DNA of 64,000 nt from DATFFO01 sp963772815 (GCA_963772815.1 CAVYYV010000006.1:248001-312000); one strand, 5' to 3'; shown: positions 15,836 through 24,077, counted from the stretch's first letter. The notes: generated from the letters alone by a model not told the origin. Numbers and translations are program-made.

Positions 15836-17845
15836 GTGAGCAACCGCCTGGCCGAATCGGCCTCGCCCTACCTTCTCCAGCACGCCACCAACCCGGTCGA
15901 CTGGTGGGAATGGGGACCGGAGGCGTTCGCCGAGGCCCGCCGCCGCGACGTGCCCTTGCTGGTCTCGATCGGGTACTCGGCCTGTCACTGGTGCCATGTC
16001 ATGGCCCACGAGTCCTTCGAGGATCCCGAGACCGCCGCGGAAATGAACCAAGGCTTCGTAAACGTGAAGGTGGATCGGGAGGAGCGTCCCGACGTCGATG
16101 CCGTGTACATGGAGGCCACCCAGGCGATGACCGGTCACGGAGGCTGGCCCATGACGGCGTTCGTGGATCACACGGGCGCTCCCTTCTTCACCGGCACCTA
16201 TTTTCCCCCCACCGAACGGCACGGAATGCCCGGGTTCAGGTCTGTTTTGAGTGCCGTGTCCGAGGCGTGGGCAGAACGGCGCTCCGACGTGACAGAGCAG
16301 GCGAGGAAGGTCAAGTCAGTCCTGGGAAGGAGGCCGGCGCCAAGCGAAGACCTTCCCGGGCCGGCGGACCTGGCCGGCGCCCTCCAGTCCATATCGACCC
16401 AGTTCGATCCTGCCCATGGAGGCTTTGGCGACGCACCAAAGTTCCCCCAGCAGCCCGTTCTGGAGTTTCTGCTCCGGTCAATCGGCCACCCTTGGGCCGA
16501 TGGGGCCGACCGGATGCTGGCCATCAGCCTCGACGCCATGGCGGCGGGTGGGATCCGGGATCACCTGGCCGGGGGCTTCGCCCGCTACTCGGTGGACGAG
16601 CGATGGCTCGTCCCACATTTCGAGAAGATGCTGTACGACAACGCCCAACTGGCCCGCCTGTACTTGTGGGCGGGGATCGAGCTTGCGGCTCCGCTGTTCA
16701 CCGACGTTGCCCTCCACACCCTGGAATACATGCTGAACGACCTCCATCATCCCGGGGGCGCCTTCTACTCCGCCGAGGACGCCGATTCGGAGGGTGTCGA
16801 AGGCAAGTTCTACCTCTGGGACTACGACGAGTTTCTCGAGACGGCCGGCTCCGACGGACCGCTGGCCGCCAACATGTTCGGAGTGACGCCGGAGGGGAAC
16901 TTCGAGGGCTCCAACATCCTCCACAGGCCCCACCCGACCTCTGAGGTGGCCGAACGGCACGGCCTCGGTTTCGATGAGGCTGCCGCCGCGGTCGATCGGG
17001 CCACCCGGGCCCTGCTCACCCGGCGGCAGGGCCGAGTACGGCCCGGTCTGGACGACAAGATCGTCACCGCTTGGAACGCCCTCGCCATCCGCGCTTTGGC
17101 CGAGGCGGGGGCGTCCACGGGGGAGAGCCGCTACCTGGACGAGGCGCGCAGATGCGCCCGGTTCCTGGCCACCAACCTGCGAGATGAGTCCGGCGGGCTG
17201 CACCGGTCGTGGGCCAAGGGCCGACTGGGGCCGGCCGCGGTGTTGGAGGACTACGCGGCTCTCGCCGTGGGGCTGTTTCGTCTCTATGCCGCCACCGGCG
17301 AAACGGAGTGGTACAGCGAGGCCTTGTCCTACACCCGTTCGCTTCCCGAACTGTTCGGCGACCCGGCTGGCGGGTTCTTCACCACTCCTGTCCGGGAAGA
17401 GAGCCTGGTCATTCGTCCCCGGGACCTGTTCGACAACCCGGCGCCCTCGGGCAATTCGCTGGCCGCCGAGGCACTCCTGACCGCGGCCGCATACACGGGC
17501 GACCACGATCTCCGGGACCTGGCCGAGGAGACGATCCGCTCGGCCGGTGAGGTGGTGAGGCGCGCTCCGGCCGGGGCAGGCCACATGCTGGCGGTGCTGA
17601 CCACCCTCCTCGATCAGCCCCCGGAGCTGGCGGTGGTAGGCCCGGGGGCTAAGGGTCTGGCGTCGGTGGCCTGGGAACGCTTCCGTCCCGGGATGGCTCT
17701 GGCGATCAGCGAGGTGCCCCGCAAGGAACCTCCATTGCTGCGGGGTCGGGGTGATGAGAGCCGGGCCGTGGCCTACGTTTGCCGGGGTTTCGTCTGCGAC
17801 GCGCCTGTGGACGACCCGGACGCTCTCAGGTCTGCGCTGGCCTGA
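15836..17845 (+). CDS. Thioredoxin-domain protein of YyaL/spermatogenesis-associated-20 family (DUF255)
   Basis: 669 residues, normal for the family. The N-terminal DUF255 thioredoxin-like domain begins RLAESASPYLLQHATNPVDW and has the signature GYSACHWCHVMAHESFED with Cys50 and Cys53. The C-terminal two thirds resemble an (alpha/alpha)6 barrel of glycosyl-hydrolase type (DYAALAVGLFRLY). Molecular function is not established. GTG 15836 starts exactly at the conserved N-terminus and has a TACGGT box 7 nt upstream. The last 73 bp overlap the convergent ctaA gene. The promoter region is occupied by the G-quadruplex repeat array. Confidence 0.93.
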   Translation: MSNRLAESASPYLLQHATNPVDWWEWGPEAFAEARRRDVPLLVSIGYSACHWCHVMAHESFEDPETAAEMNQGFVNVKVDREERPDVDAVYMEATQAMTGHGGWPMTAFVDHTGAPFFTGTYFPPTERHGMPGFRSVLSAVSEAWAERRSDVTEQARKVKSVLGRRPAPSEDLPGPADLAGALQSISTQFDPAHGGFGDAPKFPQQPVLEFLLRSIGHPWADGADRMLAISLDAMAAGGIRDHLAGGFARYSVDERWLVPHFEKMLYDNAQLARLYLWAGIELAAPLFTDVALHTLEYMLNDLHHPGGAFYSAEDADSEGVEGKFYLWDYDEFLETAGSDGPLAANMFGVTPEGNFEGSNILHRPHPTSEVAERHGLGFDEAAAAVDRATRALLTRRQGRVRPGLDDKIVTAWNALAIRALAEAGASTGESRYLDEARRCARFLATNLRDESGGLHRSWAKGRLGPAAVLEDYAALAVGLFRLYAATGETEWYSEALSYTRSLPELFGDPAGGFFTTPVREESLVIRPRDLFDNPAPSGNSLAAEALLTAAAYTGDHDLRDLAEETIRSAGEVVRRAPAGAGHMLAVLTTLLDQPPELAVVGPGAKGLASVAWERFRPGMALAISEVPRKEPPLLRGRGDESRAVAYVCRGFVCDAPVDDPDALRSALA

Positions 17846-18717
17846 GTCCCGGACGGCTCCACCGCCAGGATGCGCGCCGCTGTGACCACATAGGCCACCC
17901 ACAGCAGGTCCGCCAGAGCAAGATGCAACAGCTGCATGGCCAGTGGAACCTGGAGGGCAATGGACAGGGCACCCGAAGCCACCTGGAGACCGATCAGCAC
18001 CACCATCAGGTTCACCTCGCGGGAGATCAGCCCTCGCCGCCGCACCACTACCCAGGCAACCGAGACCACCGTCAGCGCCACGATGGGGTGGACCACCCGC
18101 AGATCGGTGAGGAAGTGCTGCGCGGTGACAGAACCCGATCCGTCCTTGGGGAAGAGGGTGTCGGCCAGGGCGGTGACGGCGCCCGTGGCCGCCACCACCA
18201 GCAGCGCCGCCCCACCCGCCATCACCCACCGCCACCGTGCCGGATCGTCCCGGCGGCTGACCGGCAGCCCTCCACCGAGCCAGTGCGCGGTCAGTGCCAG
18301 CGCGGCGAGTAGAAGGAAGGTGTTGAGGAGGTGGAGAGGGACCGAGATGGTGCGCGCAACAGAGGTGTCGCCGGCGACCCACTCGAACAACACGATCACC
18401 GCTCCGATGAGCGCCTCGCCGATGATCGCTCCCATGGCTGTGGCCGCCGCAGGCCGGGCCGGGTTGCCCCGGGCCACCGACCTGAAGACACCAATGACGA
18501 GGACCGCCACCATCACCAGAGCCATGCCCGACAGCACCCTGTGCGTGAATTCGACCGCGGTAGCGCCGGCCAGCTCGGGGACCACCCGGCCCTGACAGGC
18601 AGGCCACGAGCGTCCGCACCCGGCGCCGGACCCGGTGGCGCGCACCACCGCCCCCATGAGGATCACTGCCACGTTGAAGACCAGCGTCGCCCAGGCGAAA
18701 CGGGTCAGACCACGCAT
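17773..18717 (-). CDS. ctaA: Heme A synthase (CtaA/COX15 family)
   Basis: 314 residues with eight predicted membrane helices. The conserved N-terminal GAVVRATGSGAGCGRSWPACQG is only partly quoted here; its core is VRATGSGAGCG. The expected heme-ligand histidines appear in EFTHR, PLHLLN, VHPIVA and LLHLALAD. It converts heme O to heme A for cytochrome oxidase at the cytoplasmic membrane. TACCAT lies 7 nt before the ATG (leaderless). The Ser/Thr-rich C-terminal tail of about 24 codons is antisense to the conserved end of the YyaL-type gene. Confidence 0.92.
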   Translation of the reverse strand: MRGLTRFAWATLVFNVAVILMGAVVRATGSGAGCGRSWPACQGRVVPELAGATAVEFTHRVLSGMALVMVAVLVIGVFRSVARGNPARPAAATAMGAIIGEALIGAVIVLFEWVAGDTSVARTISVPLHLLNTFLLLAALALTAHWLGGGLPVSRRDDPARWRWVMAGGAALLVVAATGAVTALADTLFPKDGSGSVTAQHFLTDLRVVHPIVALTVVSVAWVVVRRRGLISREVNLMVVLIGLQVASGALSIALQVPLAMQLLHLALADLLWVAYVVTAARILAVEPSGTQASADLRASGSSTGASQTKPRQT

Positions 18718-18724
18718 GGGCCGG

Positions 18725-18730
18725 ATGGTA
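18725..18730 (-). promoter_or_regulatory. -10 box for leaderless ctaA
   Basis: TACCAT ends 7 nt before ATG 18717. Confidence 0.5.
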
Positions 18731-18805
18731 CGACACGACCACCCTCAGGCGAACTCCATGAAACCCAACCGCCGGTTGCCTTGCGTCATCTCCGTCGCCA
18801 TGCCA

Positions 18806-18811
18806 TAACCT
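18806..18811 (+). promoter_or_regulatory. -10 box for leaderless cysteine-synthase-like gene
   Basis: TAACCT ends 6 nt before ATG 18818. It is divergent from the ctaA promoter, with about 75 bp between the two boxes. Confidence 0.5.
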
Positions 18812-18817
18812 GCCCCC

Positions 18818-19774
18818 ATGCAGATCAACGAGTCCGTCGTCGACCTGATCGGGAACACACCTCTGGTCCGGCTCAGGCAGCTCCATTCGCCCGGCAACCT
18901 GGTGGCGAAGGTGGAGCACATGAACCCGGGTGGATCGATCAAGGAGCGGATCGCCGTGGCGATGATCGACGCTGCCGAAAAGGAGGGGCTGCTCCAACCG
19001 GGAGGCACCATTGTCGAGCCGACCTCGGGCAATACCGGCGTCGGCCTGGCCCTGGTGGGCGCGGTGCGCGGGTACCGGGTGATCTGCACCGTCCCCGACA
19101 AGGTATCAGAGGAAAAGCGCGCTCTGCTGCGGGCCTACGGGGTCGAAGTCATCGTCACTCCCACGGAGCTGACACCCGAGGATCCCGATTCCTATTACGG
19201 GGTGGCACGCCGGCTGACCGAAGAGATCCCCGGAGCCTTTCATCCCGACCAGTACTCGAACCCCAACAACCCTCTTGCCCACTACCGCACCACCGGGCCC
19301 GAGATCTGGCAACAGACCCAAGGAGAGATCGATGTGCTGGTCGTAGGCGTTGGCACCGGCGGAACGATCACCGGGGCGGCCAGCTACCTGAAGGACCAGA
19401 AGCCATCGCTCAGAGTGGTGGGGGTGGACCCGGAAGGCTCCATATACACGGCCGGGCCCCAGGGCAACATCCACCAATACTTCACGGAAGGTGTGGGAGA
19501 GGACTTCTACCCCGACACCGTCGACCTGAGCCTGATCGACGACTGGGAGATGGTCGACGACCGCGAAGCCTTCGCCGTAACTCACCAACTCGCCCGACGT
19601 GAGGGACTGCTGGTCGGCCCTTCGGGGGGGATGGCAGTGGCGGGCGCGATGCGGCAGGTGGCCGATGACTGGGACTCGCTGGTTGTCGTTATCCTGCCGG
19701 ATTCAGGCCGCGGCTATCTGTCGAAAGTGTTCAACCGGGAGTGGCTGGACGAGCACGGTTTCGACCTGCCCTAG
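18818..19774 (+). CDS. PLP-dependent cysteine synthase / cystathionine beta-synthase family
   Basis: 318 residues, fold type II. The Schiff-base lysine is Lys42 in GGSIKER, the substrate loop is TSGNTGVG (69-76), the phosphate-binding loop GVGTGGTITG is near 173, and the late serine motif is VGPSGG. No CBS domains follow, so it is a short enzyme. It could make cysteine from O-acetyl- or O-phosphoserine (CysK/CysM) or cystathionine from serine and homocysteine. The residues FHPDQYSNPNNP resemble the CBS-like branch. It is a single gene with its own leaderless promoter. Confidence 0.9.
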   Translation: MQINESVVDLIGNTPLVRLRQLHSPGNLVAKVEHMNPGGSIKERIAVAMIDAAEKEGLLQPGGTIVEPTSGNTGVGLALVGAVRGYRVICTVPDKVSEEKRALLRAYGVEVIVTPTELTPEDPDSYYGVARRLTEEIPGAFHPDQYSNPNNPLAHYRTTGPEIWQQTQGEIDVLVVGVGTGGTITGAASYLKDQKPSLRVVGVDPEGSIYTAGPQGNIHQYFTEGVGEDFYPDTVDLSLIDDWEMVDDREAFAVTHQLARREGLLVGPSGGMAVAGAMRQVADDWDSLVVVILPDSGRGYLSKVFNREWLDEHGFDLP

Positions 19775-19966
19775 GGGGCTCCAGGCCCGAGACAAGGCCC
19801 TTGGGCTCGCGCCCGCGTAGATCGGACGCCCTCATGTCGGGCCCAAGGAGATCCCGACGGATTCTCTAGCCACGAGGGACCGATCCGTCGGAACCGAGAT
19901 CGACTTCGGCCGGGCCGGACCCAATCCGGAGGCCATGGAGGGGCCAGTGCCGTCCTGAAACGATTG

Positions 19967-19994
19967 GATGGGCGCCCCGTGCGGGGCGCCCATC
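19967..19994. terminator. Strong hairpin, possible bidirectional terminator
   Basis: A perfect 12-bp inverted repeat, GATGGGCGCCCC with a GTGC loop and its complement. It lies between the plus-strand cysteine-synthase-like gene and minus-strand transcription coming from about 20.2 kb. There is no T-tract, so termination is inferred from stability and position only. The surrounding gap from 19775 to 20127 has no gene I can support. Confidence 0.55.
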
Positions 19995-20127
19995 TCGAGA
20001 ACTCGTGGAATTGCTTCGGTCATAGACCGCTGCGGTGGGACCAGTTCCGCAGTACCAGAGTCGGTGGTCCGAGTTTGGAGTCGCCACCATCCTCGTCAGA
20101 GGGAGCGGCGCTTCGGCTCCGCGCCAC

Positions 20128-20172
20128 TCAGCGCTCGGCCACCTCCAGAGTCCCAAAGAAACAACTATGCAA
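20128..20172 (-). CDS. Possible 14-residue peptide behind a near-perfect Shine-Dalgarno
   Basis: On the minus strand AAAGGAGGTGG (20179-20189), complementary to the 3' end of 16S rRNA, stands 6 nt before a TTG that opens the frame MHSCFFGTLEVAER and a stop. No longer frame follows this ribosome site. Upstream, CGTGTGGC occurs twice, 19 bp apart (about 20203-20230), in an AT-richer stretch that may be a promoter/operator. Downstream lies the hairpin at 19967-19994. It could be a leader peptide, a short protein or part of a small RNA. The start codon is TTG and coding cannot be shown from one genome. Confidence 0.35.
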   Translation of the reverse strand: MHSCFFGTLEVAER

Positions 20173-20237
20173 GTAGGACCACCTCCTTTCTCTGGTAGCC
20201 GCATTGTGCCACACGTTTTGAGAAACGCCACACGAAT

Positions 20238-20891
20238 TCACGAGTTGGAGCCCATGTACTCACCGGGTGTGTCCAAAACCACGGACGGATAAGGGGCCGG
20301 ATCGCCGTCATCGGGCTCTCTGGTGACCCAGATTCGGGGGTAGTCCACCCGCAGAACCCCCGCCGTGACCGTCACCTTTCCTGAGTCGCTGAACGTCCCC
20401 GCCGATATGTGATGACCGTCGGGAGCCGTCATCCACACCTCGTAGTAGGCATGTTGGCCCGGTCCGGGCAGGCCGGTCAGGTCCAGGACCATCCTGGTCC
20501 CTTCCCCCGTGTTCCAACCTGAAACGACGGCCGAGGCACCCGGGGCGTCGGCACCCGCCACAAGGTCGAGGGTCCAGTCGGGCCGAGGCATCAGCGCGAC
20601 CACGGCCCCCATCACGATCAGTATCGCTGCCACCGCCCCCACGAGCCACCAGCGTCCCGGCCGGCGAGAGCTCCGACCCTGTGGCAGCACGGTCGAGACA
20701 ACCCTCTCCTCGAGTTCTCTGGGGGGCTCCTCCCACAAGACCGGGTCTCGCAGCGTTGCCCCCAGTGTCTGCATGGGCCTTATCTGGAGACGACACGATG
20801 GGCAGACCGCCAGGTGTGCATCGAGCTGGGGGTCCCTCTGGGCCGGGTCGTAACCCGAGGCAATGGCCTGCCTCACGTCATCGCAGTTCAT
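20238..20891 (-). CDS. Membrane anti-sigma factor with zinc finger (RskA-like)
   Basis: 217 residues. The N-terminal ZAS-type zinc site has His26, Cys30 and Cys33 in DAHLAVCPSCR. One membrane helix lies near 75-97 (WWLVGAVAAILIVMGAVVAL). The extracytoplasmic domain contains YYEVWMTAPDG, as in the anti-sigma-K C-terminal domain. It should hold the ECF sigma factor encoded just upstream; the genes overlap by ATGA. ATG 20891 was chosen on the overlap and the zinc-finger start, since longer frames upstream add unrelated sequence. Confidence 0.88.
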   Translation of the reverse strand: MNCDDVRQAIASGYDPAQRDPQLDAHLAVCPSCRLQIRPMQTLGATLRDPVLWEEPPRELEERVVSTVLPQGRSSRRPGRWWLVGAVAAILIVMGAVVALMPRPDWTLDLVAGADAPGASAVVSGWNTGEGTRMVLDLTGLPGPGQHAYYEVWMTAPDGHHISAGTFSDSGKVTVTAGVLRVDYPRIWVTREPDDGDPAPYPSVVLDTPGEYMGSNS

Positions 20892-21418
20892 GCGCTCTCC
20901 TCGCCGAGATGGGACAAGACGCCCGCCAGTCGCCGAAACGCCCTGTGCGAACGTGATTTGACCGTGCCGACCGGGATTCCCAGCTCTTCGGCCGCCTCTG
21001 TATGGGTCAGTTGCCGGTAGAACGTAGCCTCGATCACAACACGCTCCTCCGCCGGGAGCTCGTCGAGAGCCGACCGTACCTCCCACAACTCCCATAGAGA
21101 CTCGAAAGAGGGAGGCAGGACCGCTATCTCGCCGTCTTCACCCCGGTTCTCACGGTGACGCTTCTCCCGCCGATAGATATCCACCGCCGCCCGCCGGGCG
21201 ATGGCATATAGCCACGGCGCGGGGTCTCTGTCCAGCTCGAATCGGGCCGACGATCTCCAGGCGTTGAGGAAAGTGAGCTGCACCGCCTCCTCGGCCAGCG
21301 ACCGGTCACCCAGAGACCGGAGAGCGACGGTGAAGATTGAGCGCCCATACTGCGCATAGAGATCCCGGACCGCCTCCGGGTCCCCTCGCTGGAATCGCTG
21401 CATGAGACGGGCTGTCAT
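20888..21418 (-). CDS. ECF RNA polymerase sigma factor
   Basis: 176 residues with region 2 (LYAQYGRSIFTVALRSLGD, AVQLTFLNAW) and region 4 (LPAEERVVIEATFYRQLTH, IPVGTVKSRSHRAFRRL), a small alternative sigma factor. It forms an operon with its membrane anti-sigma (ATGA overlap), so it probably answers an envelope or oxidative signal. TAGAGT lies 5 nt before the ATG. No autoregulatory -35 could be identified with confidence. Confidence 0.92.
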   Translation of the reverse strand: MTARLMQRFQRGDPEAVRDLYAQYGRSIFTVALRSLGDRSLAEEAVQLTFLNAWRSSARFELDRDPAPWLYAIARRAAVDIYRREKRHRENRGEDGEIAVLPPSFESLWELWEVRSALDELPAEERVVIEATFYRQLTHTEAAEELGIPVGTVKSRSHRAFRRLAGVLSHLGEESA

Positions 21419-21423
21419 GTGCG

Positions 21424-21429
21424 ACTCTA
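21424..21429 (-). promoter_or_regulatory. -10 box for leaderless ECF sigma gene
   Basis: TAGAGT ends 5 nt before ATG 21418. Confidence 0.4.
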
Positions 21430-21461
21430 CGAATCAGCCCCGTCGAACGGTTCGCAAGCGA

Positions 21462-22268
21462 TCACACATCGAGCATCGACACGAACTGATTCCACATGTT
21501 GCCCAGGGCGTTGGTGGTGCGACCGAATGACCAGACCAATACGATGACCAGGGCCACGACCGCGATGGCCGTGATCAGAGCCCGCAAGCGGTACTGCTGC
21601 CTCTCTTCGGGGTCTTCCAGGTAGGAGGGCTCGCCCACCGGCGTCGTCTCCAAAACGGTTGGCGGGGAGGCTCGTTCCACCACCCGCGGAGCGGCGGGCC
21701 GTCGATCCGAATCAGACTCTGAGGCGGTGGCCGGCTTCACAACCGGCCTCGAAGCCATTGCGTCGAGGTCGACCTCCTCCTCCCGGTGTGCCTCTTCGAC
21801 CTCAGCGACGTCGCTGGATTCGTCAGTCGGTGCCGGTGAGAGCGGGAGGTTCTCGGATTCGAGCGGGGTTGTCGCTTGGGCCGGGGAGGGGTCGTCCTGG
21901 CCTGGGGGAGCCGTCACCTCGTCGGCAACCGCCACCGCCTCAGTCGGCTCATCCGGTGAGGCGTCCTCCTCGACGGGGACCACCTCGTCGGGGTGTGGAC
22001 CCAACGAGGCGTATGCCTGCTCCAGGGTGGGATGCTCGGCTTCCCCGGGCGTTTCAAAACCCGCCTGATCGAGAGCGTCTCTCTCGTCCAAGCCGAGCAC
22101 CGCGGCCAGGGCCACGACGTCCGACCGCTCCGACGGGCTGGTCCGATCTCGCTCCCAATTGCGGATTGTGCTGGCGGAGCGGCCAACGAGCTCCCCCAGG
22201 CGCGCCTGACTGAGCCCGAGCGATTCGCGGCGCTTCTTGATCAACCGGCCTATGGAGGATTCCCCCAT
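21462..22268 (-). CDS. Membrane-anchored HTH protein, RodZ-like
   Basis: 268 residues. An XRE-type helix-turn-helix (about 5-60: RRESLGLSQARLGELVGRS, IRNWERDRTSPS) is followed by a long acidic, Pro/Ser-rich linker (75-200) and one membrane helix near 228-248 (LITAIAVVALVIVLVW). Cytoplasmic HTH plus single helix resembles RodZ, but the usual periplasmic domain is almost absent (about 20 residues). A role in cell shape or as a membrane-tethered regulator is only inference. TAACCT lies 6 nt before the ATG. Confidence 0.75.
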   Translation of the reverse strand: MGESSIGRLIKKRRESLGLSQARLGELVGRSASTIRNWERDRTSPSERSDVVALAAVLGLDERDALDQAGFETPGEAEHPTLEQAYASLGPHPDEVVPVEEDASPDEPTEAVAVADEVTAPPGQDDPSPAQATTPLESENLPLSPAPTDESSDVAEVEEAHREEEVDLDAMASRPVVKPATASESDSDRRPAAPRVVERASPPTVLETTPVGEPSYLEDPEERQQYRLRALITAIAVVALVIVLVWSFGRTTNALGNMWNQFVSMLDV

Positions 22269-22274
22269 ATCGCC

Positions 22275-22280
22275 AGGTTA
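22275..22280 (-). promoter_or_regulatory. -10 box for leaderless RodZ-like gene
   Basis: TAACCT ends 6 nt before ATG 22268. Confidence 0.5.
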
Positions 22281-22291
22281 CCGAGGCCCCG

Positions 22292-22636
22292 TCAGTGTGG
22301 CGGATTGGCAGGAACCGAGTCCTCCTCGGGGCCAGCCGTGAGACGAATGCTGCCCACGTCCTTCACGTTCCAGCACAGGGTGCGACCTTCACGCACCCGA
22401 AGGCGTAGCCGCCCGTCCTCGTCGATCAGGATGACTCCCTGGCCCCGCACGACGTCGATCGGTATGGAGGCCCGGTAATCCCGGGCAACGGAGTCGAAGC
22501 TCGCGTGTGTGGCTCGGGCATCGTCGGGCAACAGGTCGGATACCTCGATCTCGCCGCCCTGGGCGATGCCCTTCAGTTCGGCCACCGACCACTGCCGGCG
22601 GCCGTGAGTCGCCTCGACACTCAGTCCCGTGCTCAT
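22292..22636 (-). CDS. Hypothetical protein (114 aa) next to tRNA-Sec
   Basis: I do not recognise this protein. It is 114 residues, without signal or membrane segments and with mixed alpha/beta character: WSVAELKGIAQGGEIEVSDL, then strands VILIDEDGRLRLRV and LCWNVKDVGSIRLT. There is a single Cys. TAACTT ends 6 nt before the ATG, in line with other leaderless genes here, which supports it as real. It lies 32 bp from the tRNA-Sec gene on the opposite strand; no link to selenium use can be read from the sequence. Confidence 0.6.
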   Translation of the reverse strand: MSTGLSVEATHGRRQWSVAELKGIAQGGEIEVSDLLPDDARATHASFDSVARDYRASIPIDVVRGQGVILIDEDGRLRLRVREGRTLCWNVKDVGSIRLTAGPEEDSVPANPPH

Positions 22637-22642
22637 ATCCCG

Positions 22643-22648
22643 AAGTTA
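22643..22648 (-). promoter_or_regulatory. -10 box for leaderless hypothetical gene
   Basis: TAACTT ends 6 nt before ATG 22636. Confidence 0.45.
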
Positions 22649-22668
22649 GCGGCTGTACGCTGCATGCC

Positions 22669-22764
22669 GGAGGCGTCCGAGCGCCTGGTGGGCTCCCCGG
22701 TCTTCAAAACCGGTGGGGGGCTGACAAAGTCCCCGGCGGGTTCGATTCCCGTCCGCCTCCGCCA
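22669..22764 (+). tRNA. selC: tRNA-Sec (UCA)
   Basis: A 96-nt tRNA with encoded CCA. The acceptor GGAGGCG pairs with CGCCTCC; an eighth pair, usual in bacterial tRNA-Sec, would be a T-C mismatch. The anticodon arm is CCGGT-CTTCAAA-ACCGG, placing UCA in the anticodon, which reads UGA. There is a long variable arm (GGGG, 10-nt loop, CCCC) and a T arm with GGTTCGATTCC. Long variable arm plus UCA anticodon identifies selenocysteine tRNA rather than a suppressor. No selA, selB, selD or selenoprotein is visible in the window. Confidence 0.95.
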
Positions 22765-22821
22765 ACCCACCGCTGTGTCTCACCCCGCGCCCCAACCTTC
22801 TTTGGACCCTGGGGAAGCGGG

Positions 22822-23406
22822 TCAGTCGGCGGCGGCGATATCGACCATATAGGCCTCGTAGACCAGGTCCGAGCCGTGCTGACGGTGACGGGCGAGGTAG
22901 CCCAGCAACGACACCGCCCGCCGACGCACAGCCAGGCCGTCGAATGGCTCTGAATCGAGCAGTTGACGGGCCTGGCCCACGGACTCGAGCAAGGCCCGAT
23001 GCTCGTCGCGAATGGTGTCGATCAGGGCCGAAAGCCGGGGGACCACTTCGAGCATCTCCGCCAGTAGGCCATCGGGTGCCTCGACCTCCTCGATGTGGGC
23101 CCGGATCGCCTCCTCCAGATCGTCGAGCGCCGGCTCCACGACCCGGGACCAACCCTGACTTGCCACCGGACGCCCGACGGCATGCTCCAGTCCCTGCATG
23201 GCCTCCCTGAGGGCATGGCGCCTCACGCGGGCCTTGTCGAGACGAGACGGCTGAGCCGCGGCGCCCTCCCCGGGAATCCATCCCGAGGCCTCGGCCTGGT
23301 CCCGAGCCTTCTCCACCTGCAGCTCCTCTCCCGGCGCTCTGTACAGGCCGGCTCCCTGGGCCGACTCTTCCAGTTCCAGCAGACGCTCCGCCTCATGCTG
23401 TGTCAT
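22822..23406 (-). CDS. Helical protein, possibly hemerythrin-like
   Basis: 194 residues, all helical by composition, with a charged N-terminal segment (1-60). Residues 85-190 contain spaced His/Glu/Asp that fit a hemerythrin HHE bundle: AIRAHIEEVE, IRDEHRALLE, LARHRQHGSDLVYEAYMVDI. If so, it binds a di-iron site and senses or carries oxygen or NO. The match is by pattern only and weaker than usual, so a plain helical bundle is possible. It is divergent from the DinB gene. Confidence 0.5.
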   Translation of the reverse strand: MTQHEAERLLELEESAQGAGLYRAPGEELQVEKARDQAEASGWIPGEGAAAQPSRLDKARVRRHALREAMQGLEHAVGRPVASQGWSRVVEPALDDLEEAIRAHIEEVEAPDGLLAEMLEVVPRLSALIDTIRDEHRALLESVGQARQLLDSEPFDGLAVRRRAVSLLGYLARHRQHGSDLVYEAYMVDIAAAD

Positions 23407-23531
23407 GACTCGATTGTGCGCCTCGCTGCCGTCGTGCCAAGGGCCGAAGGACCCCTACGCCCGATTCTGTACGCGCGGAGCCGGTGCGTTTAGAGGTCCT
23501 AGCCTGGTGCCGAACCAGACAAGGAGCGGAC

Positions 23532-24044
23532 ATGGACACAGGTGACGTGCTGGTCGACCTCTTCGGAAGGGTCCGGGAATCGGTGCGCCACGTGACGGAT
23601 GGCATCAGCCACGCCCAACTGGTGTATCGACCGGACGGGGATTCCAACTCGATCGCCTGGCTCCTGTGGCACCTGACCCGAGTCGAGGATGACCACATCT
23701 CCGAGATCGCCGATTCTGAGCAGGTGTGGACCAGCCAGGGTTGGGCGGGTCGTTTCGAGCTGCCACTGGAGCCGTCCGACACCGGCTTCGGGCACACGTC
23801 GGCCCAGGTCGTCCAGGTCGACGTGGCACCGGACTTGCTGGTGGGCTATCAGGAAATGGTGCACGACATGACCCTCGCCTACATCCGAGACGTGGCAGCC
23901 CCGGAGCTGGACCGGATCATCGACTATCGCTGGGACCCTCCGGTCTCGGTTGGCGTACGCCTGGTCAGTGTGGCCGCCGACACTCTCCAACACGTGGGAC
24001 AGGCCGGGTACGTGCTCGGTCTTGCGCAGAGGGCCGGCGTCTGA
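23532..24044 (+). CDS. DinB family protein (DUF664-like)
   Basis: 170 residues forming a four-helix DinB bundle. Three histidines placed as in metal-binding members are in LLWHLTRVEDDH and DTLQHVGQAGY. Such proteins are often thiol-dependent enzymes (mycothiol in Actinobacteria). ATG 23532 was chosen because AAGGAG stands 5 nt before it, one of the few clear ribosome sites here. A related TIGR03083-type protein lies at 53542-54327. Confidence 0.85.
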   Translation: MDTGDVLVDLFGRVRESVRHVTDGISHAQLVYRPDGDSNSIAWLLWHLTRVEDDHISEIADSEQVWTSQGWAGRFELPLEPSDTGFGHTSAQVVQVDVAPDLLVGYQEMVHDMTLAYIRDVAAPELDRIIDYRWDPPVSVGVRLVSVAADTLQHVGQAGYVLGLAQRAGV

Positions 24045-24077
24045 GCCAGGCTTGATCGCCGCGCCGCCTGACGCCGA

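Noticed and set aside
16478..18997. 839-codon open frame on the minus strand
   Set aside because: Antisense to the YyaL-type gene, out of frame with ctaA, and crosses the cysteine-synthase-like start; no protein family features.
19866..20231. 121-codon minus-strand frame in the gap after the anti-sigma gene
   Set aside because: It runs in a different frame through the strong Shine-Dalgarno and the hairpin, with no domain features; a short peptide or RNA explains the region better.
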